A stretch of 45,958 bases of DNA from Saccharofermentans sp. (lineage in GTDB: Bacteria > Bacillota > Clostridia > Saccharofermentanales > Saccharofermentanaceae), in the NCBI GenBank assembly GCA_024403795.1, contig JAKSRD010000015.1:1-45958 (forward strand), in the 5' to 3' direction. Below, in pieces: positions 1 through 7,561 of this stretch (positions are counted from its first letter, which is position 1; each line of letters starts with the position of its first letter). A program made the position numbers and the translations under genes. The notes beneath the pieces are model-generated. The model saw only the letters and a list, made by a program, of their open reading frames with translations, was not told the origin of the DNA and did not search any database.

Positions 1-54
1 AGCGTTCGGCTGTTAACCGAAATGTCACAGGTTCAAGTCCTGTTCGGGGAGCCA
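1..54 (+). tRNA. tRNA-Asn (GTT), 5' end outside the window
   Basis: Only the 3' part is present. The anticodon stem-loop has arms TTCGG/CCGAA around loop CTGTTAA, giving anticodon GTT at 12-14 (Asn). The T arm has the conserved GTTCAAGTC core at 31-39. The 3' acceptor strand, discriminator G at 51 and an encoded CCA at 52-54 follow. The D arm and 5' acceptor strand lie upstream of the window, so the fold cannot be completed here. Confidence 0.9.
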
Positions 55-86
55 AAAGCCTTAGGTAATTACCTAAGGCTTTTTTG
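55..86 (+). terminator. Intrinsic terminator of the tRNA transcript
   Basis: A self-complementary run at 55-82 (arms AAAGCCTTAGGTAA/TTACCTAAGGCTTT) continues directly into T residues. It begins at the base after the tRNA CCA end, so it ends the tRNA transcript. Confidence 0.9.
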
Positions 87-127
87 TTGCTTAATTATTT
101 TTTCGATCTGTTATTTAAGGAGTTGCT

Positions 128-901
128 TTGATCTATCTGTATAGAAAATATCTGCTTGGCTATTTAGCGGTCGGATTTTTTTGTGCGATTATTTGTTTCG
201 GATGTCACTTTGTTTTAAAGACACCCTATCTTCTCTCATTGCTTGTTTTTTTATTGTTGGCTGTCATCGATGTTTCTGCATTCAGAGCTGCTTCAGTAAA
301 GAAGTTCACTGATGAAGTTCTTAGTCACTTATTCAATTGTGAAGTTAATGTCTATCTTTCTAAGCTTGATGCTCTTATGGGTAATGCGAAAAATAAGGTG
401 CATATAGCTAATTACAATTATTTCAGGGCGAGGGGTTATTCTGCTCTGGGCCGTTATGAAGAAATGTATGAGTGTACCAAGCATATTACCGAGAAAGGTG
501 AATACCTGATGCGGCTTACTGAGTATTATGTTAATAAGGGTCAGTATGATGAAGCAAGACGATATATGAATGAACTTTCTGCTTTGGCTCACAAAAGAAG
601 AAAGAAAGCATACACCGATATGCTTGTTCAATATATTGAGAATATGGATTACAGTATTCGCATTCTCAATGGTGATTATAATGGTGCAGTTGAGCACTAT
701 GAGATGTTGCTCGAGAAGTGGAAGGATAATCAACTGCTTTCGATTGCCAGTGCAAACTATGCTTTGGGAAATGTGTTATATCTAAAAGGTGAGAATGAGC
801 GTGCAATTGAATATCTTAGTGTCGCAGCTGAGATCGGCGGTGATACTAAGTTCGCTGTTAAAGCAAAAGTTTTACTTCAAAAGTTAGCGAAGAACAGATA
901 G
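128..901 (+). CDS. Membrane-anchored TPR-repeat protein, function unknown
   Basis: 257 aa from a TTG start; AAGGAG at 117-122 lies 5 nt upstream, and no better start fits. Two hydrophobic segments at about residues 10-30 and 33-51 form an N-terminal hairpin anchor. The rest is soluble and helical, with repeats resembling tetratricopeptide units (alternating small and aromatic residues, for example near YNYFRARGYSALGRYEEM and YALGNVLYLKGENERAIEYL). TPR domains are protein-protein interaction scaffolds, so an adaptor role at the inner membrane face is plausible, but no partner is evident. It sits alone between the tRNA terminator and its own terminator at 924. The gene is AT-rich relative to the central-metabolism genes further along. 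Confidence 0.75.
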   Translation: MIYLYRKYLLGYLAVGFFCAIICFGCHFVLKTPYLLSLLVFLLLAVIDVSAFRAASVKKFTDEVLSHLFNCEVNVYLSKLDALMGNAKNKVHIANYNYFRARGYSALGRYEEMYECTKHITEKGEYLMRLTEYYVNKGQYDEARRYMNELSALAHKRRKKAYTDMLVQYIENMDYSIRILNGDYNGAVEHYEMLLEKWKDNQLLSIASANYALGNVLYLKGENERAIEYLSVAAEIGGDTKFAVKAKVLLQKLAKNR

Positions 902-923
902 TATTGTTTTGATGTTATTTCAA

Positions 924-954
924 GCACTGTCACTAATAAGTGGCAGTGTTTTTC
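924..954 (+). terminator. Intrinsic terminator after the TPR gene
   Basis: Arms CACTGTCAC (925-933) and GTGGCAGTG (940-948) pair over 9 bp with one G-U pair around a 6-nt loop, followed by TTTTTC. It closes the single-gene TPR transcript. Confidence 0.85.
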
Positions 955-1029
955 ATTTTCGAGAAGCATATGATCACGTAGTAATGTGTACGCATGCATT
1001 GAATCAGAAATGACCAAGTTAATGTTAAG

Positions 1030-1059
1030 TTAAGGTTTGGAGATTTTGTGCTTAAGGTT
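1030..1059 (+). repeat. Direct repeat TTAAGGTT x2, 22 bp apart, upstream of the DUF975 gene
   Basis: TTAAGGTT occurs exactly at 1030-1037 and 1052-1059, two helical turns apart, preceded by further TTAA units at 1019-1029. OmpR-family regulators commonly bind direct repeats with this phasing, and an OmpR-type regulator is encoded just downstream at 2000. The link is an inference. Confidence 0.4.
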
Positions 1060-1126
1060 AGTTATGTAGACTTATAACCATAAAGGTAAGCACCTGAAAT
1101 ATAAACAGATAATAGGAGTTTTAGAT

Positions 1127-1894
1127 ATGTGGACAAGAAGAAGCGTTAAGGAGAAGGGGAAGAAAGCATTATTCTTCAATTATTGGAAGTGCGTACTGGT
1201 TGCATTGATATTTGCAGTCGTTGTCGGAGCTGTAGGCGGTGTAAGTTCAGGAACCAGCGGTTTCAATTTGCCTCAGATCACCGAGCAGTATACTTCCGAT
1301 GAAGGTGATTCAGGAACTACGATCGATGTGAATGGAGAAGATATTGAGATATCCAAATCTGACATGATCAATATCTTAATAGCTGTTGTAGTCGTCTTCT
1401 TGATAGTAATGGCAATTTGTACGGCAATCGGTCTTGTATTACAATTCCTGTTACTGAAGCCGATAGAATACGGTTGTCGTAAGTTCTTCAGGAAGAATCT
1501 TGAAGAACCTGCAAAGGTCAAGAACGTTTTCTATGCATTTGATTCAAATTACAAGAATATCGTAAAGACAGCATTCATGACTGATCTTAGGATCTTTCTC
1601 TGGTGTTTGCTTTTCATAGTTCCGGGAATCATCAAGTATTTTGAGTACTATATGGTTCCTTACATCATCAGCGAGAATCCTTCCATGAACTATAAGGAAG
1701 CCTTGGCTGAGAGCAAGGCACTCATGAAAGGTAATAAATGGAGGACATTCGTTCTTCGATTGTCTTTCGCAGGTTGGTTCATCTTGTCCGGACTGACATG
1801 TGGTGTACTTGGTATCTTCTATGTTCATCCTTATCTGAATTCGACAGAAGCAGCACTCTATGAGTCGATTAAATACGGTATTGATGTAGCGTAA
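1127..1894 (+). CDS. DUF975 family integral membrane protein
   Basis: 255 aa, ATG start with AGGAG about 8 nt upstream. The N terminus (MWTRRSVKEKGKKALFFNYW) is the conserved entry of DUF975 proteins, which are widespread in Clostridia and have no settled function. Hydrophobic segments lie at about 20-42, 82-112, 148-172 and 205-235. An acidic Ser/Gly-rich extracytoplasmic loop spans roughly 43-78. The PxxxGxxxxFRKN-like stretch after the second helix and the later ALAESKALMKGNKW motif are typical of the family. It lies 105 bp upstream of a two-component system and may be its target or partner; that is inferred from neighbourhood and the upstream repeats only. Confidence 0.85.
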   Translation: MWTRRSVKEKGKKALFFNYWKCVLVALIFAVVVGAVGGVSSGTSGFNLPQITEQYTSDEGDSGTTIDVNGEDIEISKSDMINILIAVVVVFLIVMAICTAIGLVLQFLLLKPIEYGCRKFFRKNLEEPAKVKNVFYAFDSNYKNIVKTAFMTDLRIFLWCLLFIVPGIIKYFEYYMVPYIISENPSMNYKEALAESKALMKGNKWRTFVLRLSFAGWFILSGLTCGVLGIFYVHPYLNSTEAALYESIKYGIDVA

Positions 1895-1934
1895 ATAGAT
1901 TTGGCAAAAGCCGCGTACATGGGGAAAAGGAATA

Positions 1935-1975
1935 TGGTATAGTAAAGTCAACCGGGGGAGCATAGTCTCCTCCGG
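1935..1975 (+). promoter_or_regulatory. Extended -10 promoter and 5' hairpin ahead of the response regulator gene
   Basis: TGG-TATAGT at 1935-1943 is an extended -10 element with no convincing -35. Transcription would start near 1950. A hairpin begins there at once: ACCGG-GGAG (from 1951) pairs with CTCC-CCGGT (to 1975) around CATAGT. It is followed by CGATTTT, so it could alternatively terminate the DUF975 transcript. Confidence 0.5.
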
Positions 1976-1999
1976 TCGATTTTGCGTATGGAGGGACTT

Positions 2000-2683
2000 A
2001 TGAGTTACAAAGTACTGATTGCCGATGACGAGAATGAGATAAGAAATCTTCTCAGACTTTATCTTGAGAATGACGGATTTGTTGTAGCTGACGTTGCTAC
2101 AGGCGAAGAGGTATCCGGCATGATGAACAGTTTTAAGCCCGATATAGTTTTGCTTGATATCATGATGCCGGGAAAAGACGGCATTCATGTGCTTAAGGAT
2201 ATCAGAGAGACAAGTAATGTTCCCGTTATCATGATCTCTGCACGCACTGCTGATGCAGAGCGTATCATCGGACTGAACTTGGGTGCGGATGATTATATCT
2301 GCAAGCCTTTCAATCCGTTGGAAGTTGTAGCAAGAGTTAAGTCTGCGTTGAGAAGATTTTTCTCTCTCGGCGGCGGTGAAGGCAAAACGGAACAGTGCAC
2401 CTGCGGTAATCTCGTTCTTGATATTGATAAATGCCTGCTCTTGAAAGACGGTGAGCCGATGGAACTTACTTCTGTCGAATTCAAGATCATGGAGCTTCTC
2501 ATGAAGAACCCCGGAAAAGTATTTACCAAGCAGCAGATCTATGAGTATGCCTGGGGCGAGGATTATTTCGTAGCCGATAACAATATCATGGTTGCGATAA
2601 GTAAGCTCAGAACGAAGCTTGATGAAGATCCGTCAAGATACATCAAGACGCTTCGAGGATTAGGCTATCGTCTGGATGCTTGA
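2000..2683 (+). CDS. OmpR/PhoB-family DNA-binding response regulator
   Basis: 227 aa. The ATG at 2000 is chosen over the TTG at 1982 because GGAGGG (1990-1995) sits 4 nt before it. Receiver domain at residues 4-118: acidic pocket D9/D10, phosphoacceptor D53 in LLDIMMPGKDG, the Thr/Ser switch residue S80 and the conserved K102 of CKPF. A winged-helix Trans_reg_C domain fills the C-terminal ~95 residues, ending in the recognition-wing sequence RYIKTLRGLGYRLD. It is 51 bp upstream of the sensor kinase, so they form an operon. Phosphotransfer from the kinase would switch it on as a transcription factor. The target genes are not known. Confidence 0.93.
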   Translation: MSYKVLIADDENEIRNLLRLYLENDGFVVADVATGEEVSGMMNSFKPDIVLLDIMMPGKDGIHVLKDIRETSNVPVIMISARTADAERIIGLNLGADDYICKPFNPLEVVARVKSALRRFFSLGGGEGKTEQCTCGNLVLDIDKCLLLKDGEPMELTSVEFKIMELLMKNPGKVFTKQQIYEYAWGEDYFVADNNIMVAISKLRTKLDEDPSRYIKTLRGLGYRLDA

Positions 2684-2734
2684 TCCGGTTCGAACAAGCG
2701 AAGCAGAGAATTGTATTAACGGAGGAATGTACCG

Positions 2735-3949
2735 GTGGAGAAAAAGCACAGTCTGAGAACCTATGTGCTTACAAGATTTTTCTTTTTTATCTTGATCGTA
2801 AGTGCTATCGAGTACGTTTTCGGCGGCCTGATAAACGGTATTATCATTCCTGCGATCATTAACACGACCAAACAGGATCTCGGTATTCACATCAACGGTT
2901 CGGACGGCTTGTTCAGCATAGCTTTTGTTCTTGCCGCAACTTGGGTTATGAACAAGATTCTGCCGATATTCAAAGTCTCACCGGTTGCCATCAATGCTCT
3001 TCTTGAGAGGCTTGCTCTGAAGAACGGCTTCAGCGGTAATGATCTTGAAGCAGCAAGAGAAGTGCTTACGGCTTTCAGTGAAGATCCGAAGCTTAAGGTT
3101 AAGTTGGTCCTTGCTGTCTTAGTTATCGCAGTAGTATTAATGCTACCTTATATTGTCGGTGGTATTATCTTCTCCGTATCAGTAGCTCGCGAGATCAGAA
3201 TTCGCGAGAAGGAGAAGGAAGACGCAAGGATCAAGGAAGAGAAGAGAAGATATCTTATGATATCCAATATCGTACACGATCTGAAGACGCCCATGACCAC
3301 GGTTCATGGTTATGCACAGGCTCTGAATGACGGAGTCGTTCCCAAAGAGAAACAGCCTGAATATCTGCAGGCCATCATGGCAAAGTCTGACAGAATGAAT
3401 GATGTAGTCGTCATGCTCCTCGATTACGTTAAGCTCGACAGTGAAGGATTTACGATCAAGCCCGAGAAGATCGATGTTTGTGAACTGGTGCGCAGCTGTT
3501 GTGCTTTCAGTTATACGGATATCGAGACTGCCGGTGATGAGATAGAGATCGATATTCCGGAAAGAGTCATTAACATCAATGCCGACAGTAAACAGCTCAC
3601 GCGTGTAGTTACTAATCTGATCACCAACGCGATCCGACACACTGATACGGGAACGACAATAAAGGTTTCCGTCACTTCCGAATCTGAGACGAATGCGATG
3701 GATGTTAAGATCATTGTTGCCGATACGGATAAGGCAATAGAAGAGAAGCTTGCCGGACAGATCTTCGAGCCTTTCTTCACAAGCGACGAATCACGTGCAA
3801 CCAGTTCCGGAACAGGTCTCGGACTTCCTTTATCCAGACGTATCTGTGAGATGCACGGTTATAAATTGAAGCTTGTCCAGAAGCCTGAGCTGCTCCGTTA
3901 TCAGCTTGGCGAAGAGTATCAGAAAGCATTTGTTATCACGACGGATTGA
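2735..3949 (+). CDS. Sensor histidine kinase, partner of the OmpR-type regulator
   Basis: 404 aa. The GTG start is supported by GGAGGA at 2721-2726, 8 nt upstream; an ATG at 2728 is out of frame. Hydrophobic stretches at about 12-42, 60-77 and 122-150 make the membrane sensor. A charged helix (152-172) leads to the H box, phosphorylated His H181 in VHDLKTPMTTVHGY. The N box has N294/N298 (TNLITNAIRHTD), the F box reads IFEPFF, and the G2 box is GTGLGL at 359-364. The G1 box is degenerate: D330 is present, but the expected DNGxG pattern reads ADTDKAI. The enzyme would autophosphorylate and pass phosphate to the regulator. The stimulus is unknown; similar kinases often respond to cell-envelope stress. 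Confidence 0.92.
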   Translation: MEKKHSLRTYVLTRFFFFILIVSAIEYVFGGLINGIIIPAIINTTKQDLGIHINGSDGLFSIAFVLAATWVMNKILPIFKVSPVAINALLERLALKNGFSGNDLEAAREVLTAFSEDPKLKVKLVLAVLVIAVVLMLPYIVGGIIFSVSVAREIRIREKEKEDARIKEEKRRYLMISNIVHDLKTPMTTVHGYAQALNDGVVPKEKQPEYLQAIMAKSDRMNDVVVMLLDYVKLDSEGFTIKPEKIDVCELVRSCCAFSYTDIETAGDEIEIDIPERVININADSKQLTRVVTNLITNAIRHTDTGTTIKVSVTSESETNAMDVKIIVADTDKAIEEKLAGQIFEPFFTSDESRATSSGTGLGLPLSRRICEMHGYKLKLVQKPELLRYQLGEEYQKAFVITTD

Positions 3950-3952
3950 TCT

Positions 3953-4002
3953 TCCGTCTGGAGACGGATATCGTGAAAATGTATTCTGCGAATTGGTATA
4001 AT
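3953..4002 (+). promoter_or_regulatory. Promoter of the glycerol-1-phosphate dehydrogenase gene with an upstream palindrome
   Basis: TGG-TATAAT at 3994-4002 is a consensus extended -10 element. Upstream is a perfect 16-bp inverted repeat, TCCGTCT-GG-AGACGGA (3953-3968), which lacks a T tract and so reads more like an operator than a terminator. No clear -35 is present. Confidence 0.55.
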
Positions 4003-4039
4003 TGTGAGCAGAATTACATTTAACAGGGAGGATACTGTC

Positions 4040-5095
4040 ATGTCCAAAGATGAGATCTCGATTCCGTTGATACTTAAGATAGAGTCCGGCGTTACGGCTC
4101 ATATCGGCGACATTCTTAAAGCAGAAGGAATCACCAAGGTTACCATTCTGTTCGGCAACGGACTTGTGGCGATGTTCGGAGATACTGTTTTCGAGTCCTT
4201 TAAGAAGGCAGATGTTGAAGTGCTTCACTATCAGGAGATGGATACGGTCGACTTCAAGGATATCTCTGACCTTGCTTTTGAGCTTCCGAACAAGACTCAG
4301 GCGATCATCGGCATGGGCGGCGGAAAGGTTATCGATGCCGCCAAGTACATCGGATTCCTTCTGAAGATCCCTTTTATCAGCGTTCCGACGAGTTCATCCT
4401 CTGACGGTTTCTCAAGTTCTTCTGCATCGCTTACGGTTGACGGTCACCGCAAGTCACTTCCCGCGAAGCTTGCTTACGGAATTCTGGTCGATACCGATGT
4501 GATAAAGAGTGCTCCGGTAAGATTCCTTTATTCAGGCATCGGTGATATGGTCTCCAAGATCTCATCGACATACGATTGGCAACATGAAGAAGATCAGGGC
4601 TACGACGAGGTTAACGACTTTTCTTATATGGTCGCCAAAAAGGCAGTTAATTCTTTTGTAAGAACACCTTTTGAATCCATTACGGATGAACTCTTCCTTA
4701 AAGAACTTCTCGACTCGCTTGCAATGAGCGGAATAGCAAATGAGATCGCAGGTTCCAGTGCTCCGACGAGCGGAAGTGAACATCTTATTTCCCACGCTCT
4801 TGACTCATTCCTGGAGATGCCTCAGCTTCACGGTGTTCAAGTCGGAATCGCGACTTACATCATGTGCAAGATCTGTGATCATCGTTGGAAAAGAGTAGAC
4901 GATCTCTTTACCAAGTCGGGTTTCTGGGATTATTGTGCCACGCTTGAACTTAAGGTCAGCGACTACAGCAAAGCTATCGATCTGGCACCGTCGATCAAAC
5001 CTTACCGTCATACTTATCTGCATGAAGAGAAGTACAGGGAGCTGGCAAAGGAATTGCTCGTAACGGATGAAAAGCTGAAGGCGATTTTGAAGTAA
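4040..5095 (+). CDS. sn-glycerol-1-phosphate dehydrogenase (AraM/EgsA-like)
   Basis: 351 aa from the ATG at 4040, with GGGAGGA 7 nt upstream; a longer frame from 4004 lacks a ribosome site. It belongs to the iron-containing-alcohol-dehydrogenase/dehydroquinate-synthase superfamily. The dinucleotide-binding motif is IIGMGGGKVIDAAK, followed by the PTSSSSDGFSS loop diagnostic of glycerol-1-phosphate dehydrogenases. Metal ligands are expected in the GDMVSK region, SGSEHLISHALD and LHGVQVG. The family reduces dihydroxyacetone phosphate to sn-glycerol-1-phosphate with NAD(P)H, the stereoisomer used for archaeal-type lipids. In Bacillus subtilis the homologue araM lies in the arabinose operon, and here too the next gene is a GH43 pentosidase. 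Substrate assignment is by family. Confidence 0.82.
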   Translation: MSKDEISIPLILKIESGVTAHIGDILKAEGITKVTILFGNGLVAMFGDTVFESFKKADVEVLHYQEMDTVDFKDISDLAFELPNKTQAIIGMGGGKVIDAAKYIGFLLKIPFISVPTSSSSDGFSSSSASLTVDGHRKSLPAKLAYGILVDTDVIKSAPVRFLYSGIGDMVSKISSTYDWQHEEDQGYDEVNDFSYMVAKKAVNSFVRTPFESITDELFLKELLDSLAMSGIANEIAGSSAPTSGSEHLISHALDSFLEMPQLHGVQVGIATYIMCKICDHRWKRVDDLFTKSGFWDYCATLELKVSDYSKAIDLAPSIKPYRHTYLHEEKYRELAKELLVTDEKLKAILK

Positions 5096-5117
5096 GCATT
5101 CAAGATGAACAGGCTTT

Positions 5118-5169
5118 TTGCAAATAGCCTTAATAAATGTTACTATCATTGAGTTAAACAGTTTAACTC
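5118..5169 (+). promoter_or_regulatory. GH43 promoter with a 19-nt palindromic operator at the start site
   Basis: A -35 box TTGCAA (5118-5123), a 17-bp spacer and a -10 box TACTAT (5141-5146) are followed by the perfect palindrome GAGTTAAAC-a-GTTTAACTC (5151-5169). The palindrome covers the expected transcription start near 5153. This is the classic position for a repressor operator. Confidence 0.7.
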
Positions 5170-5188
5170 CAATTGAATGAGGTGCACT

Positions 5189-6169
5189 ATGAAAAAGAAC
5201 GAACGTAAAGATCTCATTACTAATATCTACACTGCAGATCCTTCTGCACACGTTTTTAACGGTAAGATCTACATCTATCCTTCACACGATGAAGGCCTTG
5301 ATGCTCCTGAAGATGACGACGGTGAGCAGTATGTAATGAAGGATTATCACGTAATCTCCATGGATTCTTTGGACAGTGATGCTGTTGATAACGGTGTTGC
5401 CATTTCTGAGAATGATATTCCCTGGGTCGGAAGACAGCTCTGGGCTCCTGACTGCATTTACCTTAACGGTAAGTACTATCTCGTTTTCCCGGCTAAGGAT
5501 AAGGAAGAGAAGTTCAGGATCGGTGTAGCTGAATCTGATTCTCCGGTTGGTCCTTTTAAGGCTCAGGATAACTTTATTGAAGGAAGCTACAGTATCGATC
5601 CGGCAGTCCTTATTGATGATGACGGAAGGATCTATTGCTATAACGGCGGACTCTGGGGCGGTCAGCTCGAGATGTGGCAGTCCGGTTCATTCAATCCTGA
5701 TGAGCATCGTCCCGAAGGCGACGAGAATGCTTTGGGACCCTTGTTCGCAGAGTTCAACCAGGACATGAAGTCTTTCGTTGCTGCACCTAAGATGATCACA
5801 ATCCTTGATGAGAACGGTGATCCTATCAAGGCAGGCGATGAGGATCGCAGATATTTCGAAGATCCATGGATGCACAAGTTCAATGGTAAATATTACTTCT
5901 CATATTCAACAGGTACTACTCACTATCTCTGCTATGCAGAAGGCGATACACCTGACGGTCCGTTCACATACAAGGGAAGGATCATGGAGCCTGTAATCGG
6001 TTGGACAACTCATCACTCCATCGTTGAGATCGAAGGTGAATGGTATCTCTTCTATCACGATGCTAAGAGATCCGGCGGCTGCTCACACAAGAGAAGCGTT
6101 AAGTTCACAAAGCTGAATATCGCTGCTGACGGAACGATCGAGACGATTCATCCTTACGATCACGAGTAA
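5189..6169 (+). CDS. Cytoplasmic GH43 glycosidase (beta-xylosidase/alpha-L-arabinofuranosidase type)
   Basis: 326 aa; ATG at 5189 with GAGGTG 4 nt upstream. A single five-bladed beta-propeller GH43 domain. Candidate catalytic residues are the base D17 in TADPSAHVF, the pKa modulator D137 in SIDPAVLIDDDG and the acid E224 in YFEDPWMHKFNGKYYF. The late HHSIVEIEGEWYLFYHD motif carries the His typical of the family's central pocket. There is no signal peptide, so it acts inside the cell on imported oligosaccharides. Length fits single-domain GH43 enzymes without accessory modules. Whether it removes xylose or arabinose cannot be told from sequence. Expression is probably controlled by the palindrome at 5151-5169. 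Confidence 0.88.
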   Translation: MKKNERKDLITNIYTADPSAHVFNGKIYIYPSHDEGLDAPEDDDGEQYVMKDYHVISMDSLDSDAVDNGVAISENDIPWVGRQLWAPDCIYLNGKYYLVFPAKDKEEKFRIGVAESDSPVGPFKAQDNFIEGSYSIDPAVLIDDDGRIYCYNGGLWGGQLEMWQSGSFNPDEHRPEGDENALGPLFAEFNQDMKSFVAAPKMITILDENGDPIKAGDEDRRYFEDPWMHKFNGKYYFSYSTGTTHYLCYAEGDTPDGPFTYKGRIMEPVIGWTTHHSIVEIEGEWYLFYHDAKRSGGCSHKRSVKFTKLNIAADGTIETIHPYDHE

Positions 6170-6194
6170 TAAAGTTTTTTATCTTTTAAAGCGC

Positions 6195-6226
6195 GAAAAA
6201 GGGTATCCTCAGGATGCCCTTTTTTG
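6195..6226 (+). terminator. Intrinsic terminator after the GH43 gene
   Basis: Arms AAAAGGGTATCC and GGATGCCCTTTT pair over 12 bp with one G-U pair around TCA and run into T residues. It closes the GH43 transcript. Confidence 0.9.
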
Positions 6227-6286
6227 ATTCATGAATCGCACTTACGAGGAGCATCGATTCAACCAAGATGTGTTTTCTTGATAACA

Positions 6287-6295
6287 TGGTATAAT
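6287..6295 (+). promoter_or_regulatory. Extended -10 promoter of the FliB-like gene
   Basis: TGG-TATAAT is a consensus extended -10 with no recognisable -35 at the usual distance. It lies 41 bp upstream of the chosen start and is identical to the element at 3994-4002. Confidence 0.6.
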
Positions 6296-6335
6296 TTCTT
6301 AGGAATAAAATATTTTTGTGAGGATAGATTTTGAC

Positions 6336-7142
6336 ATGATCACATATTGGCCGAGCTATTATCGGGACTTCAAATGCAAAGCAGGCGAATGTCACCATAC
6401 ATGCTGTGCAGGCTGGGTAATCGGTATCGATGAGTGTTCACTTAAACGCTTTGAAAAGGATCCGGATGTTAAGAGTAAGATCTCGGACGGATGCTTTGTT
6501 CTGCGTGAGGATGGACGATGCCCTTTCCTTCGCGATGACGATCTGTGTGAACTGATAATAAAGAACGGTGAGGAATATCTTTGTGATGTCTGCCGTGAAC
6601 ATCCCAGATTTTATAATGACTGTGAGGATCACATCGAGGCGGGTGTCGGAATGGTTTGCGAGATGGCAGCAGAGCTGATACTTGGTGCCGAAGACGGTTT
6701 TGAACTTCTTGGTGAGGACGGCTCAAAGATCACTCTTCCTTCTGATGTTACGGCCATACTTGATAAGAGCATTCCGCTCACGGAGACACTTGCGAGACTG
6801 AGCGGAGGAAGACGCGCTAACACGAAGCTTAGGGCGGAGATATTCGCAGAGATGGAAGTAATGGATCCGAAGTGGCTTGAATTGCTCATGGGAGTCATCG
6901 GAGATCCGGCAAAGTCTGAAGAGGAAGATGCCGAGATCAACGGTTCAATCAAATACAGGAATTTTGCAGCGTATCTTCTTTATCGATACAATGGAGCCGG
7001 AAGATTTGCGGCAGAAGCGACATACCTGCTTTCCGATCTGGTAATGAACGGGTATAAGATAGAGGATGCCGCAAGGATGTTCTCAGGCGAGGTCGAGTAT
7101 TCGGATATTAATATCGATGAAGCTTTGGAGACCTTCGAATAA
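6336..7142 (+). CDS. Cys-rich protein of the FliB (flagellin lysine-N-methylase-like) family
   Basis: 268 aa from the ATG at 6336; GTGAGGA at 6318-6324 is 11 nt upstream. A GTG at 6318 would add six residues but has no ribosome site of its own. The N terminus has the family signature: SYYRDFKCKAGECHHTCCAGW with four clustered Cys, then a Cys before PFLRDDDLC, and the LCDVCREHPRFYNDC block. The clusters suggest a bound metal or Fe-S centre. The family is named after Salmonella FliB, which methylates flagellin lysines, but most clostridial members have no tested role. No flagellar gene is present here, and the C-terminal 120 residues are acidic and not recognised. The neighbouring cupin gene may be co-transcribed. 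Confidence 0.72.
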   Translation: MITYWPSYYRDFKCKAGECHHTCCAGWVIGIDECSLKRFEKDPDVKSKISDGCFVLREDGRCPFLRDDDLCELIIKNGEEYLCDVCREHPRFYNDCEDHIEAGVGMVCEMAAELILGAEDGFELLGEDGSKITLPSDVTAILDKSIPLTETLARLSGGRRANTKLRAEIFAEMEVMDPKWLELLMGVIGDPAKSEEEDAEINGSIKYRNFAAYLLYRYNGAGRFAAEATYLLSDLVMNGYKIEDAARMFSGEVEYSDINIDEALETFE

Positions 7143-7157
7143 GAGCAGGATCAACAG

Positions 7158-7172
7158 TGTAACAATGTTACA
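7158..7172. promoter_or_regulatory. 15-nt palindrome TGTAACA-a-TGTTACA upstream of the cupin gene
   Basis: Perfect 7-bp arms around one base, between the FliB-like gene and the cupin ribosome site. A 1-nt centre disfavours a hairpin, so a dimeric repressor site is more likely. A 14/15 match occurs at 26394-26408. Confidence 0.4.
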
Positions 7173-7204
7173 AACCGAATAAGCAGAGGTTTTGGGAGGA
7201 GTAT

Positions 7205-7534
7205 ATGTTAAACGATTACGAACAGATGGAATGGACGGCCAACCCTGAATTCAAGGGCGGAAAAGGCATCTTCTACAACAAGGTCTTCACGGACGGCGTT
7301 AATAAGATGATGAAGGGAAAGCTTTTACCGGGTTCTTCCATCGGATATCACAAGCATGAAGGCAATTGCGAGATGATCTTTATCCTGGAAGGCAAGGGCA
7401 GGGTTATTTTCGATGACAAGGAAGCAACAGTACTTCCCGGAACATGTCACTATTGTCCCGAAGGACATTCACATTCACTTATCAACAACGGCAAAGAAGA
7501 CCTCGTCTTCTATGCAGTGGTGCCTAAACAGTAA
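7205..7534 (+). CDS. Small single-domain cupin protein
   Basis: 109 aa; ATG with GGGAGGAG just upstream. One Cupin_2 barrel. Motif 1 is H49-K-H51 followed by E56 and the ILEGKGRVIFDD turn. Motif 2 is the PEGHSHSLIN stretch, supplying the third His (H88 or H90). Those residues can hold one divalent metal. Proteins of this size and pattern include sugar isomerases, dioxygenases and simple binding proteins, so no reaction can be assigned. It lies 62 bp after the FliB-like gene and 27 bp before the membrane-protein gene, consistent with a small operon. Confidence 0.8.
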   Translation: MLNDYEQMEWTANPEFKGGKGIFYNKVFTDGVNKMMKGKLLPGSSIGYHKHEGNCEMIFILEGKGRVIFDDKEATVLPGTCHYCPEGHSHSLINNGKEDLVFYAVVPKQ

Positions 7535-7561
7535 AGCGAAGGAATAAGGGAGGAATTAGGT

